Below are positions 45,701 through 57,700 of a stretch of 64,000 nucleotides of DNA, piece after piece. Position 1 is the first letter of the stretch, and every line of letters begins with the position of its first letter. The notes under the pieces were generated by a model, which saw only the letters and a list, made by a program, of their open reading frames with translations, searched no databases and was not told where the DNA came from. Location of the stretch: NCBI GenBank assembly GCA_036245525.1, contig BTPG01000006.1, positions 93,616,650-93,680,649 of the forward strand, written 5' to 3'. Position numbers and translations under genes: made by a program. Source of the stretch: Semisulcospira habei. Its lineage: Eukaryota > Mollusca > Gastropoda > Semisulcospiridae.

Positions 45701-48700
45701 CGACCTCTACTGAGTGACACGGCCAGGGCCCCGGATCCAGAGCTCGCCGCCCTAGCAGAGGAGGCAGTTCCCACCCGAGTTGGCCTCAGCTTCCCGACCT
45801 GATGGATTCAGCAGCGGACCCACTATCCCTCGGTTGTCTCTACTCCCGGCTGCTCCAGTTACATCTCCTTCTCCATTGCTGTCCATCCTCCCGGGACATC
45901 TCTGCCCCTGTGCCGGTGGCTCTGATACTTCTGCTTAGGCCTGCACTCTGCGTGGATGCAAGCCTCACTTGGTGGGGTGCTCACCTGCTACCGAGGTTCC
46001 TCAAGTTTGTCCGGTGACTGGCCCCCGGTCCGGGCGGTCAGGCACATCAACTCGTTGGAACTGAACACGGTTTAGCATGCGCTCTTCGCGTGGGACTCGT
46101 GCCTCGGTCACCAGGAACTATGCGTCCTTTCGGACTACACCATGGTGGTTTTCTATATTCAGATGCAGGGCGGGACGCGCTCCTCCGTCCTGTGCATACT
46201 CCTCCACCACCTAATGAGCTGGCATGAGGACCGCGGCTTCTCCCTTCGAGCACGACATCCCAGGGAACGTTCTAGCCGACCCCCTCTCGCTGCGCAGCCA
46301 GTTACTCCACACGGAATGGACTCTATGACCAGACATCTTCAGATGATCTGCGCCTTTCAGATGATCTGCGCTCACGGAGAGACTCCCACAATCGACCTCT
46401 TCGCCACGAGGTGGAATCGCCAACTTCCCCTCTTCGTCTTCTCGAGTCCAGACCCCCTAGCCTGGGCAGTCATCACGCTCTCCATTCCGTGGGACGGACT
46501 CGTCGCTTATGCTTATCCCCCGACGGCCCTCATCCCCAAAGTCCTGCTCAAGCTCAGAAGTTGCGCAGCGGTGTTGCTGCTGGTCGCTGACTCCACGCTG
46601 GGACCTGCCCGGGGTACTGAACTGGCCGATTTGAACTGCTCCCCCTGGCCCGCCTTGCAGATGTGCCTCGGAAGACCTGCCTCCCGTTAGCCCTAGCCAC
46701 GGCGGCACGAGAAAGCAAGCTACACGCGCTCAGCGCGCCCTGCCTGCCTGCATTTCGGGATGGGTGGCTCCGTGCGACGACTCACTGACCCTTCCTTCCT
46801 CGCCAAGACTAGGTCTCCCTTGATGGCACCCCAGGTGATCACCATTCGGCCGCGGGAGAGAGTACTCTTCCCTGGGAGTCCAGGCTACAAGATCCAGTGC
46901 ACGCCCTGCGTGTCTACCTATGCAGTTCCATGCCTGTCCCAAGGGGACGGTCACGCCTCTTCTGCCTTGGGCCCCAGGCAGAACTGACATAACAGCCTAG
47001 ACAATATCTGCCTGACGATATCTGCCTGGCTACGCTGGGTCATATGGTCCGCATGCAGGACCTCTCCCCAGAGGGAGCAAAGAGGCTAAAGATGCACACG
47101 AGGTTAGTGCCTCAGCCACGCGCATCGCCTTCGACCGCAACTGTGCTGGCCGAGACATCGTGGCACCAGTGGGTTGATGGGCAGATGCCACCTTCGCCCG
47201 CATCTACCTCCGGGATCTGGCAGGACAGCGAGACATCCTCGCACTGGTGGGGGACCTCACCGTGACACTCCCTCACGGCGCTGGAGGCGCAGCCGTTATA
47301 CTTAGCTAAAATTGTCGGGTGTGTGTGATCAGGAGCTGTGGGTTGGCTCAGTCCCTTTGGGGTGTTCTTGACAGGTTTTAAGCGGCACCCTCCCACAATT
47401 CTTCCATAAAGTAATGTCATCGGTAATGTTTTTGAGGAAACAAATGAATTTTTCTCTAAAATGTATTTTTTCGAAAAATACTTGCGAATGACATTACTCG
47501 TAGGACCTTCCCGCCTGGCTGGTAAGCTAAGTATTCTAACTGGTTGTCACGCCACGTGGCACGTGAGTGGATGGGCAGGGAAGGGAAGCTACTCACGACC
47601 CTGGTTAGGATCCCTGAGTGCCTCCCTGGTTGTGTGGGAACACAACAGGTTCTTAGGCTAAAATTGGGTAAGCTAGTAGACCTTTTCCATAAAGTAATGT
47701 CATCGGTAAGTATTTTTCGAAAAAATACATTTTAGAGAAAAATTCATTTCTTGCTCACAGTCCCGGTACTCCACAGACTGCTATTGCCATCTGTGTATTA
47801 AAATCCAATCAGTCCATCACAGGTCACAGTATTCAACAGTATATTTAAATTTACCTGGCAGTTCAGCACATTTGCTGACACAATAGACACACATAAGAAC
47901 AATAGTTTCTGTTCACAGATACACCAACACTGGCTAAACAGCGCTATACAAGAATTTGTTTCTGTTTTACAACTGGAGAAATGAATTTTTCCTCTAAAAT
48001 GTACTTTTTCGAAAAATACTTACTGATGACATGACTATGTGGAAGTGTCTACTACTTACTCAAATTTTAGCCTAAGAACCTGTTGTGCTATGACAACCCG
48101 GGAACCCCTAGAGGGGCTGAGAGTTGTCTCCCTTTACTGCCCATCCGGTTCCGAGTCATCAAGTGACCACCAACCAGTTAGGATACTTAGCTCACCAGCG
48201 GCAAGCGGGGCAGGTGGGAGGGTCGTCCCAGTCATGTCATCGGTAAGTATTTTTTGAAAAAATACATTTTAGAGGAAAAATTCATTTGTTTCCTCAAAAT
48301 ACATTACCGATGACATGACTATATGGAAGAATTGCGATAAGGAGGAGGGTGCCGCGCCCAAACACCGCCGCAGTCGGGTTAAGTTAGAGCCATCCTCCCC
48401 GCTGCAAACTCCCGACAATTTTAGCTAAGAGTGTTGCGCTGTGGTGATGTGTCCCACCAGTGCGAGATTGTCTCGCTGGCCTGCCCGATCCCGGAGGTAT
48501 AAGCGGCCGAAGGCCGATCCTGCCTGCCAGCCCACAGCCACCCCGATGTCCTTGACGCGAGCGCCGCTCCGGTCGAAAGCGACGCTTGTGGCCGTGGCTC
48601 GTACCTCGTGTGCACGTATCCTCGGCCTCTTTGCTCCCTCCGGGAAGAGGTCCCGTTAGGCGGACCGTAAAGGCCCCGCCACACATGCCCAATTTTGAGG

Positions 48701-51700
48701 CCGATTCTTGAGCAGTGTGATTGGACCGGACTGAAAAAACGTGTGCACTGCCACACATTCCCCGACTTTATTTAGCCGACCGGTTTGAATCGAAGATCAA
48801 GGTCGTACCTGTTCAGCGAAATGGCTGCTAGTTTGGACAGTGATGATGATGTGCTTGCATTATCAGCAGTTTTGCATCATATTCGTGAAGACTGAGGCGG
48901 GCGAAACATCGGCAACGAAGGTGGTTGACTGATCTTCCGCCATTTGCAAACTGAAACGACGTGCTTTGTGAGACGCGCTCTGATTGGTTGAAGCTTACAA
49001 TCGGGGCTGATTCGAATCGGAAAAATAGAGCAGTTTCTAAACACCCAATTCCCAGCCGATTGCGATCGGATCTATGACGTCATCCGATTGCAATCGGATC
49101 GGAATCGGCTTCAAAATCGGGGCACAACCGGCAAGTATGGCGGGGCCTTAAGACCCAGCATAGCCAGGAAGATAACATCTGGGCTGTACGCAGTACTGGC
49201 GGGGTTCAACGGCAGAAAGAGGAGTGAGTGTCCCCTCCGGACGGCTTTGGGTCAGCGTCGGCAAACGCATAGGGCGCGCACGGGAACTTGTTGCCTGGAC
49301 TCCCGGGGGAAGGTCATATCTCTCAGAGGCCGGAAGGTGAACACCTGTGGCCCGGCCAGAGGAGATCTAGTCTGAGCAAGGCAGGCAGGGTCCGTGAGTA
49401 GCTGCATGGAACCATCCGTTCTGAACTGCAGGCAGGCAGGGCGCGCTGATAGCGCGTGTAGCTCGCTTACTCAGGCCGCCGTGGCAAGGGCCAACAGGAA
49501 GCATGTCTTACGAGTCACCACCGCGAAGCGGGCCAAGGGCAGCGGTTCGCATCTGGCAGCGTGAAGCCACGTCAGTCCCCCGGCAAGGTCCCAGCGAGGA
49601 AGAGCGAGCAGGGCACTGTACGCTGCAGGCCGAAGTGAGTCCTAAGGTCGGCGATGTCTTTGCAGGCGCCGGGGTCCGGGCGGCTGAGCTGCCGGTAGGT
49701 GTCGGCAAACAAGGACAGGTACCCCCTGATGGTGATAGGGGCTAACCCTTGGTCTCCGAAGAGCCAGAGGAAGAAGTCCGTGAGCTGGGGTTTCGTCAGT
49801 TCGGTGGGGAGAGGCACTGGTCAACGCACCAGGAGCACAGTACTCGTCATCTTCCCTCATAGACGCGTCTGGTCGAGGGTCTGTGGGCTGTAGTGAACGC
49901 CTCCACTGCTGCACTCGAGAAGCCTCTGGCAGCGAGGGCTTGCCGTACAAACTCCAGGCATGAAGGAGGAGACATTCCAGGCACGGGTGGAACAGTGGCT
50001 GGGGGGGCTGCTGAGCAACGTGCTCAGCTTGGGTAGCAGCAGGGGGGGGTCCTGTGGCGAGGCTGGAAGGAGAGCGTGTCGACTGCCCAGGCAAGGGAGT
50101 CTGGAATGGGGGGGACGAAGAGGGGAAGCTGGTGAATCCACCTCGTGGCGAATAGGTCGATCCAAGGCATCTCCCAGTGAGCGCAGATCATCTGAACGAT
50201 GTCCCTGTGTAGCGTCCACTCGTGCATAGCAGCGGCCACGCCGGGAGAGAGTGTCGGCCAAGACGGTCAGGAGGCAGGGGATGTGTCGAGCTCGGGGGGA
50301 AGCTGCGGTCCTCGCACCAGCGCATCTGTCGGTAGCAGAGCATACACCGGTTGGGTGAGCGCGTACCGCCCTGCTTCCGAACGTAAGAACCACCGTCGCG
50401 TTGTCCAAGAGGACATGCCGCTCCTGGCGCCGGAGGTGTGCTTCCCACGCGATGAGGGCATGCCAGGCGGCTTGCAGCTCCAATCAGTTGACGTGTCTGT
50501 CCACCAGCTTTGGAGGCCAGAGCCAGGCGTCGTGAAGAACCGCTGTAGCAAGTGAGGCCCCCCCACCCGGAGAGACTAGCATCGACGCAAGGGAAAGCTG
50601 AGGGGGAGGAGAGGCAAGGGGGAATCCCGAAGAGGGCCACAAAGAGTCCGTCCATATCCGCAAGGGGACGAAGCATCCGAGTCACAGGCGCCGGGACAGC
50701 CAAGTCTCCAGAGAACAGATGCCAATGGAGCCGGAGGTGCTGCTGCAGTGGGAGGGCGTAAAGACAATCGAGTGGGAGTAGATCCGCCACTTCGCTCTGC
50801 GTAAGAGTGGTCCCAGTCCGTCTGTCCGGCGATCTGCTGCAGTTCACCCATGCGGTCGCGTCAGTGTCCTCGTCAGACTGCGTGCCTCTGCATCATTCGC
50901 TGTGTGCTGAGATGTGGTCGTCTCGGTGTCCACGGGACGCTGCCTCCATCTATCGGTCGCCATCGAGTGGTCCCGCTGCTGAAGTCGAAGCAGCGTCTCC
51001 ACATAAGCGCCGTCCCTGCCAATGACTCAACAATCTGGTGCGGTTCGCCGGGCAGCTGCGTCAGTGTCCCCGTGAAGGCGCCTCCGTCAAAGGATGTCCG
51101 AGAGCCCGGTGCTGATGTACCGCGCCTGCGGCCACGCGATCCCTGCCAGGCTGGTCCCAAGGTATGATGCTCCTAGCTGGAGTCCCCGAAGCCCGGTGTC
51201 TAGACGAGGTCCGTGCCGCGCTACGTTCGAACTTGTCCACTGGCTGGCGAAGAGGAGAGGGAAGATGAGACATCAACACGAGAACGGTAACCGCTGTGCG
51301 CCGTCCCGCCGTCGTCGAACCTGCGTCTCCCGAGTAGAGCGACGGCTGCCCAACCGGTCTGAGGAACTGCTGCACCTAGCTGGAAACTCTGAAGTCTGTT
51401 GCCGGGGCGAAGTCCGTTGGCGCAAGATGCTTGGACTAGTCCTCCGATCCGACCGTGAAGAGCGAGGAGACGAGACGTCAACACGATCACAGTCCATGCC
51501 ACGTGTAGACTCCACACTCTGTGACCATTCCTACGATCACGAAGTTCGAACCCTTGGTAAGTCTGTGCTTCGGGGTTCCGCCGACTAATAGACCTCTCCA
51601 TCGATGGCTCCTCGAACTGACCACACTGGCCCTCTCCCGAAGGAGGCTGTCATCACCAGTGGATCGCCTGTGGCGCCCCTCTCTATCTCTGGACCCCAAA

Positions 51701-54700
51701 AACTTACCATGTGGCTTATCACGTTGGCGTCTTGAAATCCTATCCCCGTTTCTGCTGCCTGGGTCCTGTTATTGCCAGGAGGGCTCCCGTGCGACCCAAT
51801 GCAACCCCTGCAGGGGGGCCGAGCTCTCCGAGGCCTTACTAAACATAGGGTGGCAAACCCCTGCCTGGCCTAATTCCCTTCTGACAAGCGAAGGGTAATC
51901 TTATGCTCTTGGTGCTGTGCGGGATGGCAAATCCTGTTGGCTGCTATTGGGCTCAATAGTCCGCGCAGGACGAGGCAGCTCTGCACAAAGCACCAGTGGG
52001 GACAGCAGGACCATCTTGTTTCTTTTGAGAGCTCCTCCTCAAGTGGCGAAGGCGACGCAGCGGGCGAGGTGAGCAGAACAAGACGAACGTGGAGACGGCC
52101 GTGAAACCGAAGCACGAGACTTGGTCGAGGGCTGCGTCCGCTGGAGTGACGCGCACCGCGGTCCATCCTGAGCTCGTCCAGGGGTGAGCGCGAGCGTCTG
52201 GAGCTGCTGGAGGAGTGGGAGGGCTCCGAACTGCCCGAAGTCCTCGGACAAGCGGACACTGGTCTCTGCGAGCCGGGCTCAGTGAGGCGGGCTCTCTGCT
52301 GGCTAACAACTCCCTGTAAGAGTCAGCGAGCTTTCCGAGTAGAGACAACAAGGACTGACAGTGGACACAGGACGGTGTGTGGCGCATCCCAGGAGGCTGG
52401 GCTCAGAGAGGCAGGCGCTCTGCCGGCTATATGGCTCCCTGTAAGAACCAGCGGGCTTTGTTCGGGCGGGCTCCTTCCGGGGAGCAGTCGCGTTGAATGC
52501 AGTCCTGCTAGGAGCGCTGGGCTCCCGTGTCCAGCACGGGGTGCATCCCCAAGGACAGTGTGGTCGAGCGCTTCTCTCTTGGCACTGATCTCTGTGAGGC
52601 GGGCTCTCTGCCGGCTAACGACTCCCCGTAAGCGTCAGTGAGCGTACCAAGTAGCGACGAGTAGGACTGACAGTGGAGAGCGCACCGTGGTCCTTTCTGC
52701 GCTCGGCAACGGGTGCGCATGAGCGTCTGGAGAAGCGGGAGGGCTCTAAACTGCCTGAAGTCCTCGGATGCGTGGACATTGGGCTTTGAGAGCCAGGCTC
52801 AGTGAGGCAGACTCTCCGCCGGCTAAACGACTCCCCGTAAGAGTCAGCAAGCTTTCCGATAGAGATGAGCGAGGACTGACAGTGGACATGGGGCGGCGTG
52901 TGGCGCGTCCCATGAGGCCGGGCTCAGTGAGGTGGACGCTTTGCCGGTTATATGGTTCCCTGTAAGAACCAGCGGGCTTTGTCCGGGCGGTGTCCCTCCG
53001 GGGAGGGGTCGCGTTGAGAGCAGTCCTGCTAGGAGCGCTGGGCTCACGTGTCCGGCGTGGCGTCCGTTCCACAAGGTCGGTGCGGTCGCGTGCAGTCACC
53101 ACTCCGGCACAGAGGGGGGTGCCTGGACGGGAGAAGGATCACTCACCGGTGCCGGGTGCTCGCGCCTGTAAGGCTCCATAACTGCAACCAACGCTGCTCG
53201 GGCCAGGTGGAGCAGATGTCGCAAGTGCGGTTGGAGGCGCAGCCAGTGCAGTGGGGACAGACCTTATGGTTGTCAGTCGGCCATTGACACTCGCCGCACT
53301 GCGCGCAGGCCAGCACCTGGCAACTGCAACACATCACACATGGAGGCGCGCGGGCGAGGGCACGTTGGGCCCCCACGGCTGTGCAGAACCACACTTTTAG
53401 TTAGGAGAGGACCGGGGGCCACTGAGTGCAAGATAAGCCATCTGTGGCACGGCCGGGCGTAGGGGCAATTAGTCATTAGCGCGTGCCTCTTCAGGCAGAG
53501 TGACAGAGCCGTTCATGGTCCTAGAAAGGAGTGCTCTTCCAATACCCTACACTATGTCTACGTGCCGACAGCAGCATACCGGCGCACTGCAGCGGAAACG
53601 CTGGCCAGTGTTAGTAACTGAACATTCATCACAAAATGCGTTTTTGTCTCAAGAATGTCATTATAACATGAGTGTAAATTTGTAGCTGATAAAATTTGCT
53701 TTCTTTTCATACTAAACATGCCCATGCTGCTTACTACCAGCACACCTTGAAGAGCAGTTACATTTCATATTTGCAATACAATGAACGTGCACTGACAAAA
53801 TAAAGCGTTAACTTTGAAGCTCAATCTGTTGTGCATGTCCCTTTTCTGTGGGATGAAAAGTTGATGTATCTACGCAGCATTCTAGCCTCTACTGTTATCA
53901 CTTACTAGATTTCCGGGGCCATTCCTGCTAGAGCAACAATAGCGTCAGAAAGCACTCCACTGCTGAGAAGCCGGTAAGCTGGTAATCCGTTAGGTCCATC
54001 AAGATGATCAACGCAAACATGCTGACGCCAGCCTTACTTTATGCCTTACTTTTGGGTTTACACAATAAATCATAACCACTAACACAAGTAACAGGTCTTA
54101 AGCACACCACACTGGTTCCTTTACATTAACACTAACACAAATAACTTCTCTGAAGCACATCACACTGGGCCTTTATATGAACACGAATACAACTGTAATG
54201 GGTCCGAAGCGTATCACACTGGTCACACTGGTTCCTTAATTAACAGTTACAGTTGGATACTACTAAACAGTATCACAGAGAATACTGAAGACTATAAGCA
54301 GAGCATCATAGCACCGGGATTACACTATACACAACAGTATTCCATAGAGAATGAATGTTCAGACCTGCATGCACAGTACTGTGCGAGGCACGGATAACTT
54401 ATTATTCAGTCACACACAAACACAGTACCTGTCTTTATCCTCAGATTGCACTCTTAAAAAAAGCGTCCCCTGAATAATACCACCAACACAGGAACCAGCA
54501 GGAATTTGTGCACAAGTGTGTTAAACGGTTTTATGTAGAAAACTGGTGAAGAGGAGATAGAGAACATTAAACACAGGCATTACACACCACTCGTGAGTAG
54601 TCCGTTACATAGAATAGAGAAGGAATTTTTGCTGCGAGCCAGTGACCTAGATAACCTGCTCGCTGGGGGGAGAGGCTACCGCACACCACAGCAGCAGGCT

Positions 54701-57700
54701 GCGGGCCAAACTAAAGAGTGAGAAATCAGCCTTTCTGTACAGCCGTGCCCCGCTAAGCCATTCCGAGCATTCGACGCATAATGGTACAACAAAGGCACAA
54801 GCATGCAGGCAAGCGCCTGTACTTCAACACCTAACAACATGAAGGTGAGTGGGCGCGAGCATGTGGGGCCCCGCCAAGCTAAGGCGAGCATTCGTCACAT
54901 AATGGTACAACAAGGTACAAGCATGCAGGTAAGCGCCAGGTACTGCAACACCTATCAACAGGAGAGGCGAGTGGGCGCGGGCCTGTGGGGCCCCGCCAAG
55001 CTAAGACGAGCATTCGACACATAAAGGTACAACAAAGGTCCAAGCATGCCGGTAAGCGCCTGTTCCTGCAACACCTATCAGCCTGAAAGGCAAGCGGGCG
55101 TGGGCATGTGGGGCCCCGCCAAGCTAAGTCGAGCGTTCGGCGCGAAAAAGTACAACGAAGGTACGAAGAAAGGAAGTGCCTCTGCTCGAATCTGGCGCCC
55201 AGCCCGGAGGCCGGCCGAGGGCTATCTACCTTACCTCTCGGTAGAAGCGTGGTCGGGGGGAGGAACCTCCATACCACCCTCAGCGCACGAAGGCAGGCAT
55301 CCCAGCAAGTCAGCGTCGTGGAGTCCACGCAACTCAAGAAGGCGCAGAAGAGGGAAGCAGCAGAATGGTCAGGCGACGAAGCAGACCCACAAGGGCACAG
55401 GCAGGGTCGGCGCAAGCAGATAGTCCAAAACAAGAAGTCCAGAAGACCGGCGAACGAACCGGTCGCAACAAGCATAGTCAATGTCCGTAGGCTAGCAAAC
55501 ATATCTGCACAGCGTGAGCTAAGTAGCATGACTGGTTGGTCACCTCGTGACTCAGAACCGGATGGGCAGTAACGGGAGACAACTCTCGGCCCCTCTAGGG
55601 GTTCCCCGAGTGCCTCCCGTGTTGTGTCATAGCACAACAGGTTCTTAGGCTAAAATTGAGTAAGTAGTAGACACTTCCATATAGTCATGTCATCAGTAAT
55701 GTATTTTGAGGAAACAAATGGAGTGGAGGATGGGTGATACGAGCAGACCTGCCTACCACCATTTTTTTAAAAATAGTATTCATAATCGCCCAAAATAGTA
55801 TTCTTGGGGAAAAAATAGTATTTTCATAAAATTGTAGCAGACTATTATCAAAACGTACAAACAATAGAAAATCTATTTATACTGATAAACTAGACCATTC
55901 CATACAACAACAACCCAGTCATATTCATAAATGCCAATTTAATCTTTTGATACAATAACCAACAATAACCATCACTGACGGGTAACAAAAACCATCACTG
56001 ATGGGTAATTCACAACACTCGATAACACCAAGTTAATCCATATCTCTACAAGTAAATCCACATCTGAAAAGACTGTCACAAGTCCAACAAGAAGAGCAGT
56101 TATCCACAACACGCACGAGAAAGCAAGAAGAAAGATGGCACAAATAGGATCGATAACTCTTCGCACACAAGCTTAACTAAATGACTAAAGGCGCAAAGCT
56201 CATCTGGCACTACCCTTGAAATAACATGATCAATCCATCTCCTGCTGCTGGGTCCTGGGGCTAAAAGGGGTAAGCTGATGTGAGCCCAAGTATCCTTTGC
56301 TCACTGGGCATCCCCATGGGAGCCAGAGGCCTGTGCCCATTACATTTGATACTGCACTGTACTGGAGCAGGTAATACTGAGGCTGACCTGTACTGCAGTG
56401 ATTGCGACAATCAAGCTGGACACAGTGCCGGTACCTACTTTGTTAGACTTGATTGGGAGCCAAAGACCTGTTTGTACCAAAGCAGATTCTGCAGATTACA
56501 ATGATGCTGTACAGCGTGCTCTATGTTCAAAATGAAATAACAGATTTCAGCTAGGTTTCTGTCATAAGTTCAAATTTTCATTGGTAAATCACGGTTACGA
56601 TATAAACATACATACAAACATAAAATATAGATATGTAAATATATACATAAATATAAAATATAGGGTTTTGTTTTGTTATGCTATATACATTTTATATACA
56701 TTTATATACATGCTATATGCTATGTTATGCTATATACATTTATATACATATGTATAGATGTAAATCTCTCTAGGAATGATAGGTACCAAGTAGTACATTT
56801 TTGTCTATATGTCAGTTTAATAAATTGTACTGTAGTCTAGAGAAGGAAGCTGTGAGGTGATTTCCTGTTATGAAGCGCAGTGGTTTAGCCTTCAGCCCTT
56901 CCTCTCAACTCGCAAATAACTCTCAACCCTCCATCCCCCCCCCCCCCTTAGCCCCCGTCCCCCCCTCCACCCTCCCCCCCCCCCCCACACACACACACTG
57001 AGGTGTCTCTAATAATGAAGTAGCTGAGGCTGTGGAGCGTTGGAGGGAAGCATGGAGTATAGCTATAGCAAGATCTGATTGAACTGTTTTTACAACTGTT
57101 TGCAGACGACATTGCTCTCATGTCTAGTACACCTAGGGGTTTACAAAATCAGATTGATTGTTTAGTACATGTTAGCTTGAAGCTGGGCCTAACTATTAAT
57201 GTTGAGAAGACAAAAGTTATGGTATACAGAAACTGTGTTTTTTCTAAGGAAGAGCGAAAAATAGTACCTGCAGGGACAAGCACTTGAAGTTGTAAATGAA
57301 TATGTCTATCTTGGCTTCCCATTCACAACCACGCTTAGGTTCAAGCAAAGCAATAATTTCATTGCTGCAAAGGGTAAAATAGCTGCTGTTGACTGTGTGA
57401 GAATGCTGAATAAGCTTAATTGCATGTCAAAGGACACCTTTTTCCAGATCTTTGATGCACAAATCCAGTCAGTTTTATTGTCTGGGGAGCTACGGTGAAA
57501 ACAGGTAGATTCCCATTATATGTAAACAGCTATTTGCGTTGTATGGTGTACTGGTTGAAGCTGCTGAGAATGGAGACTGGTAGATTACCAAAGCAGGCAT
57601 ACAATATACTGCTCAGTATGGATGAGCATGGTAAACAGTGTTGGGTTTCTAGAGTACAGAAAACTCTGTACGAATGTGGCTTTGGGTATGTCTGGGAGCA

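Larger units (their letters stand above)
42233..47750 (+). mobile_element. DIRS-type retrotransposon E3, decayed
   Basis: Inverted terminal repeats lie at about 42251-42424 and 47525-47708, with the internal complementary region at 47405-47500. The internal order is as in E1, but every coding part is heavily broken. The 19-nt box conserved beside the complementary region in the other DIRS copies is deleted here (GACCTTCCCGCCTGGCTGG instead). It is the oldest-looking DIRS in the window. Confidence 0.85.
47978..55722 (-). mobile_element. DIRS-type retrotransposon E4, minus strand
   Basis: The terminal repeats are at about 47998-48199 and 55517-55705, with the internal complementary region at 48231-48329, just inside the left (3') end. 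Minus-strand order from the right: Gag (53400-51940), an unrecognised 1.1 kb, RNase H/Dam-like region (50850-49985), recombinase (49970-48336). The RT is not present. A Harbinger derivative and an A/T-rich block are inserted. Confidence 0.85.

Noticed and set aside
48384..48758. Minus-strand host gene near the E4 end
   Set aside because: The frames are shifted remnants of the DIRS recombinase C-terminus plus the Harbinger edge.
51094..51588. 164-codon + strand ORF, Arg-rich
   Set aside because: No motif and GC-rich context with open frames on both strands. Kept only as part of the unknown E4 segment.
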